From the NCBI GenBank assembly GCA_963666575.2, contig CAXXYG010000012.1, positions 186,001-250,000 of the forward strand: 64,000 bases of DNA, in the 5' to 3' direction. This document shows positions 35,191-43,835 of this stretch, in pieces. Position numbers and translations under genes: made by a program. The notes below the pieces were generated by a model, which ran no database searches, was not told the origin of the DNA, and worked only from the letters and a program-made list of their open reading frames with translations. The stretch is from JABMQB01 sp963666575. GTDB lineage: Bacteria > Bacteroidota > Bacteroidia > Bacteroidales > Prolixibacteraceae. Position 1 is the first letter of the stretch; each line of letters begins with the position of its first letter.

Positions 35191-37068
35191 ATGAAAAAGA
35201 CTTTTTATATATTAATCATGTTGTTTGCCCTAAGTTGGGGTGGTTGCAACGATGATGAGTTCCTTGACAGGGAACCAACCAATATTCTGATTGATGATCA
35301 GATTTGGAATGATAAAAGCTTGATTCTATCAGTAGTGGCTGATTTGTATGACAGAATTCCTGAATTTCAAACAATAAGTAACTGGTGGAATTATGCCGAT
35401 TTTGATGAAGGTTTTGGTTCGGCTTTTGGCGATTACTGGCGTCATAAAAATACCGATTGGAGCTATGGTGAATGGAATTTATGGGACTATGGTTATATCC
35501 GTGAAATAAACCTGTACATTCAAAAGGCTGAGTCGGAATTAACTGACGGATTACAAGCGGCTGATAAAGCCCGGTTTATTGCTGAAGGCCGTTTTTTACG
35601 TGCTACTGTTTATTTCGAAATGGTGAAACGTATGGGTGGTGTTCCTCTTATTCTAGAACCTTTAACGTACGATTTTAGTGGAGATTCTTCATATTTGGAA
35701 TATCCAAGGGCTAAAGAATCAGAGGTTTATGATTTTGTAATCAGCGAGTTGGATGCCATCAAAAATGACCTTCCGAACGATGTAAATATTAAAGGAAGAG
35801 CTACAACTGGATTGATTTTGGCTATGAAATCGCGGGTAGCCCTTTATGCTGCTTCAATTGCAAAATATGGTGCCAATACTCCTAATGTTTCTCTACCTGG
35901 TGGAGAAGTTGGAATTCCAGCTGCCATGGCCGATGGGTATTATGCAAAAGCTTTAAGTGCTGCCGAAGAATTGATTAATAGCGGGACTTATGCCTTGTAC
36001 AATAAAAAAGAAGACCTTTCGGAAAATTTTGCCAATTTATTCCTCGATAAAAACGGAAATACTGAAGTTATTTTTGTAAAAGATTATAAGTTGCAAAGCG
36101 GTAAAGTACAGGGTTTTACTGTTCAGAATCAACCTTGGTCGAGCGCTGAAGACTTAGAAGGTGGACGTTTAAATCCATCTTTAAATCTGGTACAATCGTT
36201 TGAGAAACTGGATAATACTTTTGAAACATTCCGTACAAACGAAGGTGATGACTTTGTGTATTACAATAGTCCAAAAGATATGTTTGCCAACCGTGATGCA
36301 CGATTGGAAGGTACTGTAATAGTTCCGGGTTCGAAATTTAAAGGTAAAGAACTAGACATTTGGGCTGGTTATATGTTTCCCGATGGAAATATTATGACTG
36401 GCGGTACATATGGCGAAAGAAAAGAATTACAAGACGGGACTGTTGGCGCTGTTGTTGGTTACGATGGCCCAATCGACGAGTTGGAATTCTCTGCTCAAAC
36501 AGGTTTTTATTGCCGTAAGTTTATGGACGTTGCAACCGGCTCGGGCCAACGTGGTTTAAACAGTGAAGTGTGGTGGGTACGTTACCGATTAGCTGAGGTT
36601 TACCTAAATGCTGCAGAAGCTGCATTTGAATTAGGCGATGCTGGCAAAGCTGCATCCTACTTAAGTACTGTGCGTCAGCGTGCAGGCTTTACAACCGACC
36701 TTACTGCTTCTGATATATCATTCGACCGTATTGTTCATGAACGTAAAGTTGAGTTAGCGTTTGAAGGCCATATTTTATGGGATATGAAACGTTGGAGGTT
36801 AGCTCACGTTGTTTGGAATGGTGAATCAGTTGATTTAACAACTAATCCGGCAAAAGCTGACGAAGTAAGTACACGCATATTTGGATTGTGGCCATATAAA
36901 TATTACGATCCGGGTAATCCGAACGATGGTAAATATATTTTTAAAACAGTGTTGCCAAGAGTTGTGTCAAATGCTGACCGTTTCCGTTTGGGTAACTATT
37001 ATTCAGAGATTAGTGATGAAATAGTGAATAACAACACTCAAATTGTTAAAAATCCTAACCAAAATTAA
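35191..37068 (+). CDS. susD: SusD-family glycan-binding lipoprotein (module A)
   Basis: A 625-residue surface lipoprotein (lipobox SWGGC, Cys at 19) that forms the lid of the SusC transporter and captures oligosaccharides. It has the N-terminal SusD-like region (DEFLDREPTN), the TPR-type helices (RFIAEGRFLRATVYFEMVKRMGGVPLI, a family hallmark) and the C-terminal RagB/SusD domain (WWVRYRLAEVYLNAAEAAFELG, VHERKVELAFEGHILWDMKRW). It is full length and in frame, unlike its SusC partner. It is followed after 5 bp by the DUF3823 gene. Confidence 0.95.
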   Translation: MKKTFYILIMLFALSWGGCNDDEFLDREPTNILIDDQIWNDKSLILSVVADLYDRIPEFQTISNWWNYADFDEGFGSAFGDYWRHKNTDWSYGEWNLWDYGYIREINLYIQKAESELTDGLQAADKARFIAEGRFLRATVYFEMVKRMGGVPLILEPLTYDFSGDSSYLEYPRAKESEVYDFVISELDAIKNDLPNDVNIKGRATTGLILAMKSRVALYAASIAKYGANTPNVSLPGGEVGIPAAMADGYYAKALSAAEELINSGTYALYNKKEDLSENFANLFLDKNGNTEVIFVKDYKLQSGKVQGFTVQNQPWSSAEDLEGGRLNPSLNLVQSFEKLDNTFETFRTNEGDDFVYYNSPKDMFANRDARLEGTVIVPGSKFKGKELDIWAGYMFPDGNIMTGGTYGERKELQDGTVGAVVGYDGPIDELEFSAQTGFYCRKFMDVATGSGQRGLNSEVWWVRYRLAEVYLNAAEAAFELGDAGKAASYLSTVRQRAGFTTDLTASDISFDRIVHERKVELAFEGHILWDMKRWRLAHVVWNGESVDLTTNPAKADEVSTRIFGLWPYKYYDPGNPNDGKYIFKTVLPRVVSNADRFRLGNYYSEISDEIVNNNTQIVKNPNQN

Positions 37069-37073
37069 AGAAG

Positions 37074-37775
37074 ATGACAAAGTTAAGATTGATAATTATA
37101 TTGGGGATTGTAGCTGGCTTTCTTGCTTCGTGCGAGTTCGACAACTACAGTGAACCCACTTCAATGCTTCAGGGGCAGATTGTATACAATGGCGAAGCTA
37201 TTGGGGTAAGTTCCCGTGATGTTTCATTTCAATTGTGGGAACCGGGATGGCAAAAAAATTATTCTATTAATGTGGATGTTGACCAGGACGGTTCGTATTC
37301 AGCTTTACTGTTTAATGCCGATTATAAACTGATTATTCCTGCCAATCAGGGGCCGTTCAGAAGTAAAACCAATGGTGAGTCAAACTCTGATACTATTTAT
37401 GTTAATGTAAATGGTAGTAAAACACTCGATATTGAGGTTGAACCTTATTATATGATTCGTAATCCTCAGTTTTCGGCTAGTGGTAAAAATATTTCCGCCA
37501 CTTTTAAAGCTGAACAAATTATTACGGATGCTGATGCACGGAATATCGAAAGAGTTAATTTTTATGTGAATAAAACTCAGTTTGTCGATTTTCGCTATAA
37601 TGTGGCGAATGCTGAAATTAGTGGAGGTGATATTGCCGATCCAAATTCGATAAGTATGAGCCTTACTGTTCCTGATTTAACTCCCTCTCAAAGTTATGTT
37701 TTTGCAAGAGTTGGTATTAAAATTCAAGGAGTTGAGGACATGGTCTTTTCTCCTTTTCAAAAAATAGATTTGTAG
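37074..37775 (+). CDS. DUF3823 lipoprotein (module A)
   Basis: A 233-residue lipoprotein (lipobox FLASC) with the DUF3823 architecture: an N-terminal SusE/CarboxypepD-like beta-sandwich (LQGQIVYNGEAIGVSSRDVSFQLWEPGWQKN) and a second sandwich. Such genes regularly follow susD and are thought to be surface glycan-binding or accessory proteins. It starts 5 bp after the susD stop and ends before a strong terminator, closing the module A operon. The counterpart in module B (56456) is about 200 residues longer. Confidence 0.88.
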   Translation: MTKLRLIIILGIVAGFLASCEFDNYSEPTSMLQGQIVYNGEAIGVSSRDVSFQLWEPGWQKNYSINVDVDQDGSYSALLFNADYKLIIPANQGPFRSKTNGESNSDTIYVNVNGSKTLDIEVEPYYMIRNPQFSASGKNISATFKAEQIITDADARNIERVNFYVNKTQFVDFRYNVANAEISGGDIADPNSISMSLTVPDLTPSQSYVFARVGIKIQGVEDMVFSPFQKIDL

Positions 37776-37790
37776 TTTTTTAGTTATTTC

Positions 37791-37838
37791 AAAGGGCTAT
37801 TTTGAGTTATTAATGACTCATAAATAGCCCTTTTTTTT
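37791..37838 (+). terminator. Strong intrinsic terminator of module A
   Basis: A stem of 12 bp plus 5 bp with one bulge (aaagggctattt ... aaatagcccttt, inner tgagt/actca) followed by eight T, 15 bp after the DUF3823 stop. Confidence 0.9.
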
Positions 37839-37902
37839 CATTTCGTTTTAAAAGTTTAAACCTTAAGTTCTTGTCGTTTAATCCACTAAATTAATTTTCA
37901 TC

Positions 37903-40422
37903 ATGCCTAAACCAATTGTTTTTAAACTACCTGTTTTAATAGTATTTCTGGTTGTACTATTTTCATGCAATCAACCAAAAAAATTAAATGTCGAAACAAT
38001 TACCACCGAATTACGTGCACCAGCCTACCCTTTAATTACTATTGATCCTTATACATGCGCGTGGTCAACTTCCGACCAGTTATTTGATAGTCCGGTTGTT
38101 CATTGGACCGGGAAAACCCATTCATTGATAGGTGCCATTCGTGTTGACGGGGAAGTATACCGGTTTTTAGGTAAAGAAAATATTCCATTAAAAACCATTA
38201 TTCCAATGGGAAATGAAGAACTTTGGAAGGGAAAATTTACGACATCTGCTCCTGTAAAAGGATGGGAAAAGAGCAGTTTTAACAGCAGAAAGTGGGAATC
38301 AGGTGAAGGAGCTTATGGCACTCCAGGATTTCAGGCAACTGCTACCCCTTGGGAAACAAATGAAATTTGGGTGAGGCGTGAGTTTACTCTTCCTCAATTA
38401 GAAACAAGTGCTGATATTTTCCTTGTTTATTCGCAGGATGATGATTTTGAACTTTACCTGAACGGGAAAGAAATTGTGAATACAGGAAACCAGGCAAGAA
38501 ATGATATTGTTTTAAAAATTGATGCCGCATTGCTTAATAACGGAGGCGAAAATGTAATTGCGGCACACTGTTTAAATCGGGGAGGTTTGGCTTATGTCGA
38601 TTTTGGCCTTTTTACCGAAAGCAACCAAAAAGAAGTATTTGCTAATACAGCTGTTCAAAATAAGGTGTCACTTTCAGCAACTCAAACACATTATAACTTT
38701 ACATGCGGACCAGTTGATTTGGCGGTTCAATTTGTTTCACCATTGCTTCCCGATGATTTGGATTTATTATCACGTCCGGTGAATTATGTAAATTATCAGG
38801 TAGTTTCAAATGATGGAAATATACATGATATCCAGGTATATTTTGAAACAACACCTGAGTGGGCTGTTAATGAAACTATTCAGGAAGTGGAAGTGTCTAC
38901 CGGCGAAACCAATGGTGTAAAATTTATCAAAGCAGGTACAATTGAACAGCCAATTTTGGAAAAATCAGGCGATAATGTAAGGATTGATTGGGGATATGCC
39001 TATTTGGCTTCCAGTCAAAATAAAACTGCTTCGGTTGCTGTTGGTGATTATTTTAAAGCCAAAGAAACTTTTTTGAATGATGGAACCCTTGTTGAAAATA
39101 TAAAACAATTGAGGGCCAAACCAGCCAGTAATATGCCGGCAATGGTTTGTGTTGATAATATAGGTGAAGTAACAACAAAACCAATCAGTAGTTTTGTAAT
39201 GATTGGTTATGACGATGTACAATCGATACAATATTTTGGCGATAACCTAAAAGGATGGTGGGCAAAAGGCGGGGAGGTAACTTTCGATCAGGTACTGCAG
39301 GCCGCTGCAGCCGATCACGATGAAGTTATTGCACGTTGTTGTAGTTTTGATAATAATTTATGGGAAGAAACATTGGCTGCCGGAGGCAAAAAATACGCCG
39401 ATATTTGTGTATTGGCATTCCGTCAATCAATTGCAGCTCATAAACTTGTAAAAGATAAACAGGGCAATTTATTGTTCCTATCAAAAGAAAACCACAGTAA
39501 TGGGTCCATCGGAACTGTTGATGTTACCTATCCTTCAGCTCCACTGTTTTTAAAATACAATCCTGAATTATTAAAAGGGATGTTAAATCCGATTTTTTAT
39601 TTTTCAGAAAGCGGCAAATGGCCAAAACCATTCCCATCGCACGATGTGGGTACTTACCCACGCGCCAATGGCCAAACGTATGGAGGTGATATGCCAGTTG
39701 AAGAGAGCGGCAATATGGTGACCCTCACAGCTGCTATCGCCCATATGGAAGGAAATGCCGATTATGCAGCCAAACATTGGGATGTGCTTACTACCTGGTC
39801 AAATTATCTTTTGGAAAATGGCCTTGATCCTGAAAATCAATTGTGTACCGATGATTTTGCCGGACACTTTGCACACAATACCAACTTATCAGTAAAAGCT
39901 ATTATGGGTATTGCCAGTTATGGGAAACTAGCTGGGATGTTGGGAAAAACCGAAATCGCTAAAAAATACACAGCAGCAGCTAAAGAGATGGCAAAAGAAT
40001 GGATTAAAATGGCTGACGATGGCGACCACTACCGTTTAACTTTCGATAAGGCTGGAACATGGAGTCAAAAGTATAATCTGGTGTGGGATAAATTAATGGA
40101 TCTTGGAATTTTCCCCGATCATGTAGCAAAAACTGAAATAGATTATTATTTGACCAAACAAAATAAATACGGCCTGCCATTAGATAATCGCCGTGAGTAC
40201 ACCAAGTCTGACTGGATTGTTTGGACTGCTACCCTGGCTGATAATAAAGTAGATTTTGAGCAGTTTATTAATCCATTACATGCTTACGTAACTGAAACTC
40301 CCGACCGGGTCCCTATGTCTGATTGGTATGAAACTCCTGACGCAACATTTGTTAATTTTAAAGCTCGTTCAGTAGTTGGTGGGTATTTCATAAAATTGCT
40401 TGAACCGGAAGCAAATAAATAA
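37903..40422 (+). CDS. Glutaminase-A-like lipoprotein (DUF5127/DUF4965/DUF1793 type)
   Basis: An 839-residue lipoprotein (lipobox LFSC) of the family annotated glutaminase A-like. It has an N-terminal domain (APAYPLITIDPYTCAWSTSDQLFD), a galactose-binding-like insert (about 105-240), a DUF5127 region (YVNYQVVSNDGNIHDIQVYFETTPEW) and a C-terminal (alpha/alpha)6-barrel-like part (HDVGTYPRANGQTYGGDMPVEESGNMVTLTAAIAHMEG). The true activity of most members is unknown; the toroid and the position in a glycan locus would also fit a glycosidase. The insert resembles the C-terminal module of the GH2 at 46220. It follows the module A terminator and has its own. Confidence 0.85.
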   Translation: MPKPIVFKLPVLIVFLVVLFSCNQPKKLNVETITTELRAPAYPLITIDPYTCAWSTSDQLFDSPVVHWTGKTHSLIGAIRVDGEVYRFLGKENIPLKTIIPMGNEELWKGKFTTSAPVKGWEKSSFNSRKWESGEGAYGTPGFQATATPWETNEIWVRREFTLPQLETSADIFLVYSQDDDFELYLNGKEIVNTGNQARNDIVLKIDAALLNNGGENVIAAHCLNRGGLAYVDFGLFTESNQKEVFANTAVQNKVSLSATQTHYNFTCGPVDLAVQFVSPLLPDDLDLLSRPVNYVNYQVVSNDGNIHDIQVYFETTPEWAVNETIQEVEVSTGETNGVKFIKAGTIEQPILEKSGDNVRIDWGYAYLASSQNKTASVAVGDYFKAKETFLNDGTLVENIKQLRAKPASNMPAMVCVDNIGEVTTKPISSFVMIGYDDVQSIQYFGDNLKGWWAKGGEVTFDQVLQAAAADHDEVIARCCSFDNNLWEETLAAGGKKYADICVLAFRQSIAAHKLVKDKQGNLLFLSKENHSNGSIGTVDVTYPSAPLFLKYNPELLKGMLNPIFYFSESGKWPKPFPSHDVGTYPRANGQTYGGDMPVEESGNMVTLTAAIAHMEGNADYAAKHWDVLTTWSNYLLENGLDPENQLCTDDFAGHFAHNTNLSVKAIMGIASYGKLAGMLGKTEIAKKYTAAAKEMAKEWIKMADDGDHYRLTFDKAGTWSQKYNLVWDKLMDLGIFPDHVAKTEIDYYLTKQNKYGLPLDNRREYTKSDWIVWTATLADNKVDFEQFINPLHAYVTETPDRVPMSDWYETPDATFVNFKARSVVGGYFIKLLEPEANK

Positions 40423-40463
40423 ACCGGTATGTAAAATCAATAAATTCGTAAAATAATGGGTAT

Positions 40464-40536
40464 AAAAAGGTTGTCTTAAATTTATTCAAAAGCAGTAATT
40501 TGCTGTAGTTGAGTAATTGATAGGTCAACCTTTTTT
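40464..40536 (+). terminator. Intrinsic terminator after the glutaminase-like gene
   Basis: Long hairpin with base stem aaaaaggttg (40464-40473) and caacctttttt (40526-40536), an inner stem agca/tgct, and a T-run. It lies between the glutaminase-like gene and the GH127 gene. Confidence 0.65.
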
Positions 40537-40592
40537 ATTCTGCCAGAAATAAAAGGTTAGAAAAGCTTTTAATGAAACCAAAAAACTAGACC

Positions 40593-42647
40593 ATGAATTT
40601 AATTATCCGATTAACGCTTATTTCCTGCTTAATGTTCAGTATTTCAGGCTGTGAAACAAATAAATTTGATGGAAACGCCATAGTTGTTGAACGTCCAGTA
40701 TTAAATCAACAAAATATTTTTTATAATAGTAATAAGGCACCATTGCTTCCTGCCCATTTTATAAAATTACCACTGGGAAGTATCCAACCACAAGGGTGGA
40801 TTTTGAAGTTACTTGAATTGCAGAAAGATGGATTATGTGGCCATTTGGGGGAGATTAGTGCCTGGTTGGATAAGGAGAACAACGCCTGGCTTTCGGAAGG
40901 TGGCGACCATGGTTGGGAAGAAGTGCCTTATTGGCTGAGAGGATATTCTGATATGGCTTTTATTTTTGATGATTTGGAAATGAAAAAAGAAACGATGATC
41001 TGGATAGATGCCATTTTTGAGAGTCAAAAAGAAGATGGTTGGTTCGGCCCTCGATACATTGCTCATGGAACTCAAAAATTGGATTTTTGGTCAAACATGG
41101 TTGTTTTATTTACGTTGCAGAACTATTATGAATATACAACTGATGAAAGAGTCTTAAGTTTTATGAAAAAATATTTCCAATTCGAGCTTTCAGTTCCCGA
41201 TGAGGATTTTTTATCGAGCTATTGGCAAAATAGCAGGGGAGGCGATAACCTGTACAGCGTATATTGGCTGTATAATATTACAGGCGATGAGTTTCTATTG
41301 GAATTAGCTGAAAAAATACACCGAAATACGGCCGATTGGACACAAAAGTCAAACTTGCCCAATTGGCACAATGTAAATATTGCTGAATGCTTTCGCGAGC
41401 CTGCCACTTATTTTATGCAATCGGGTGATTCTGCACATTTAACAGCAAGCTATAATAACCATTATCTAATTCGAAGGACTTTCGGTCAAGTACCTGGAGG
41501 AATGTTTGGCTCTGATGAAAATGCAAGAACGGGGTACATCGATCCGCGCCAGGGAACTGAAACATGTGGTTTCGCAGAGCAAATGACTTCCGACGGAATT
41601 ATGACTCGTATTACGGGTGATCCTCTTTGGGCTGATAATTGTGAAGATGTACTTTTTAATAGTTTTACGGCAGCATTTACTCCTGACATGAAGGCTCTGA
41701 GGTACATTACTTGTCCTAATGGAGTTACTGCCGACGATAAAAACCACTCACCAGGAATTGATAATCGGGGCCCTTTTTTAACGATGAATCCATTTAGCAG
41801 CCGCTGTTGCCAGCATAACCATGGCCATGCATTGCCGTATTATCTGCAAAATCTGGTAATGGCAAGTAACGACAATGGTTTGGCTGTCATTATGTATAAT
41901 TCCTGTACTACTACAGCAAAAGTTGGCGAGGGCTCTGAAATTACTTTAATTGAAGACACAAAATATCCATACGAAGAGGAAATCCGTTTTACAGTTAATT
42001 CAACTCAAAATGTAAAATTTCCATTGTATTTACGGGTGCCGGGATGGTGCAAAAATGCTTCAGTAAAAATAAATGATTTAAATGTAGATGTTAAAGCAGT
42101 AGCTGGTTCATATATCCGTTTGGAACGCGAATGGGCTGATGGCGATGAACTGATTTTAAACTTGCCAATGGATTTGGGAATCAGGACATGGGAAGTTAAT
42201 CAGAATAGTGTTTCGGTTGATTATGGGCCATTGACATTTTCTTTAAAAATTGATGAGGAATATACAAAAATCAGTAGCATCGAATCGGCAATAGGTGATT
42301 CAAAATGGCAAAAAACAGCTGATCCTGAAAAATGGCCGGCTTATACGATTGACTTCAAAAGTCCCTGGAATTATGGATTGGTTTTAAATCAGAACGATAT
42401 ATTAAAATCGTTTACCGTCGTTCAGAAAGAATGGCCAACTGATGATTACCCGTTTACACCAGAAAAATCGCCTATTGAAATTAAGGCAAAAGGGAAAAAA
42501 ATTCCTTCATGGGGAATTGACCAATTTGGATTGGTGGATGTTCAGCTATTGTATCCGGTAAAAACAAATGAACCGGTTGAAGACATAACTTTGATTCCCA
42601 TGGGAGCTGCACGATTAAGAATTTCGGCTTTCCCTGTTGTTCAATAA
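40593..42647 (+). CDS. GH127-type beta-L-arabinofuranosidase (DUF1680) lipoprotein
   Basis: A 684-residue lipoprotein (lipobox ISGC) with the DUF1680 (alpha/alpha)6 barrel and C-terminal beta-sandwiches. The unusual zinc-thiolate active site of GH127/GH146 is visible: E323 and C325 in TETCGF, and C405-C406 in SRCCQHN, corresponding to Glu338, Cys340, Cys417 and Cys418 of HypBA1, where the first Cys of the pair is the nucleophile. The enzyme would release beta-L-arabinofuranose from plant-type glycans or glycoproteins. It starts a plus-strand run with the GH43-like and GH92 genes (gaps of about 105 and 63 bp). Confidence 0.88.
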   Translation: MNLIIRLTLISCLMFSISGCETNKFDGNAIVVERPVLNQQNIFYNSNKAPLLPAHFIKLPLGSIQPQGWILKLLELQKDGLCGHLGEISAWLDKENNAWLSEGGDHGWEEVPYWLRGYSDMAFIFDDLEMKKETMIWIDAIFESQKEDGWFGPRYIAHGTQKLDFWSNMVVLFTLQNYYEYTTDERVLSFMKKYFQFELSVPDEDFLSSYWQNSRGGDNLYSVYWLYNITGDEFLLELAEKIHRNTADWTQKSNLPNWHNVNIAECFREPATYFMQSGDSAHLTASYNNHYLIRRTFGQVPGGMFGSDENARTGYIDPRQGTETCGFAEQMTSDGIMTRITGDPLWADNCEDVLFNSFTAAFTPDMKALRYITCPNGVTADDKNHSPGIDNRGPFLTMNPFSSRCCQHNHGHALPYYLQNLVMASNDNGLAVIMYNSCTTTAKVGEGSEITLIEDTKYPYEEEIRFTVNSTQNVKFPLYLRVPGWCKNASVKINDLNVDVKAVAGSYIRLEREWADGDELILNLPMDLGIRTWEVNQNSVSVDYGPLTFSLKIDEEYTKISSIESAIGDSKWQKTADPEKWPAYTIDFKSPWNYGLVLNQNDILKSFTVVQKEWPTDDYPFTPEKSPIEIKAKGKKIPSWGIDQFGLVDVQLLYPVKTNEPVEDITLIPMGAARLRISAFPVVQ

Positions 42648-42752
42648 ACAAGTTATTCGATTATGAGTAAATTGGTAATCCTGTTTTTATATTCCATTTG
42701 GCACTTCAATTCAGTTTTAAAAACCTTCGGGTATAATTATAAAAAAGAAGTC

Positions 42753-43772
42753 ATGAAGAATTATTTTCGAATTATTTTAGTTTTTATAGCCATAATCACT
42801 GTTTGTCCCGATGTTTTTACACAGGAAATTCAGGAAGCTCCGGCGCCCTTATTTCGCGATCCGGTTTACGATGGAGCTGCCGATCCTGTTGTATTTTGGA
42901 ATCACCAGGAAAAAGAATGGTGGATGTTTTACACACAGCGCCGGGCCAACGAATTGACCGCTGATGTGGCTTATTGTTATGGGAATAGCATAGCCATTGC
43001 ATCGACCAATGACCATGGTAAGACCTGGATTTACCGCGGAACTCTTGATTTGGAGTTTGAGCGAGGGAAAAATACTTTCTGGGCTCCTGATGTGGTTTAT
43101 TCCGAAGGGAAATACCACATGTTTTTAGCCTACATAAAGGGGGTTCGCAACCACTGGGGAGGAGAAGCCCATATGGCACATTATACAAGTGAAAATGTTT
43201 GGGACTGGAAATACGAAGGTTTAGTAACACTTTCTTCTGAAGTTGTTATTGATGCTACAATAATTCAACACAATGGCACATGGAAAATGTGGTACAAAGA
43301 TAAAAATGTATCGTGGTTAGCCGAAAGTGATGATTTATTTACCTGGAAATGGAGGGATAAACCTGTTATTGACGACCAGCATCACGAAGGACCCAAGGTT
43401 TTTTATTTTAAGAATTTTTATTGGATGATAACCGATCAATGGGCAGGAATGGGAGTTTATAAATCGGCTGATTTGGAAAATTGGGTTAAACAAGAAAAAC
43501 CTATTTTATCAGGCCCTTCTCAAAGGCCTGAAGACACGCCCAGCGGAGCACATGGCGATGTTGTAGTTGTAGGAGAACAGGCCTACATATTTTATTTTAC
43601 GCATCCGGGAAGGAAAACCCATTTTGCAGCTACAATGGATGCTGATGGGAAATACCCTTATGCCGAAAAACGGTCCTCAATTCTAGTAGCAGAATTAATC
43701 ATTGAAGATGGAATACTAAAGGTTAAAGACCGCAACAAACCATTTCATTTTTATTTACCCGATTTGGAGTAG
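42753..43772 (+). CDS. GH43-like five-bladed beta-propeller glycosidase
   Basis: A 339-residue exported protein. The ATG at 42753 (MKNYFRIILVFIAII) gives a signal peptide; the frame continues 30 codons upstream without purpose. The propeller carries the three expected acids: Asp in YDGAADPVVFW, Asp in VVIDATII and Glu in HHEGPKVFYF. Extra motifs are FWAPDVVYSEGKYHMF and GAHGDVVVVGEQAYIFYFTHPGRK. It belongs to clan GH-F/J-like propellers, but I cannot place the subfamily; arabinose- or galactose-type linkages are usual for such enzymes. The gene sits between GH127 and GH92 on one strand. Confidence 0.75.
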   Translation: MKNYFRIILVFIAIITVCPDVFTQEIQEAPAPLFRDPVYDGAADPVVFWNHQEKEWWMFYTQRRANELTADVAYCYGNSIAIASTNDHGKTWIYRGTLDLEFERGKNTFWAPDVVYSEGKYHMFLAYIKGVRNHWGGEAHMAHYTSENVWDWKYEGLVTLSSEVVIDATIIQHNGTWKMWYKDKNVSWLAESDDLFTWKWRDKPVIDDQHHEGPKVFYFKNFYWMITDQWAGMGVYKSADLENWVKQEKPILSGPSQRPEDTPSGAHGDVVVVGEQAYIFYFTHPGRKTHFAATMDADGKYPYAEKRSSILVAELIIEDGILKVKDRNKPFHFYLPDLE

Positions 43773-43835
43773 TTTTTATTGTTAAATATGATTAGAATTG
43801 CAAAATAGAACCTAAAATAACTTGAAACACCTATC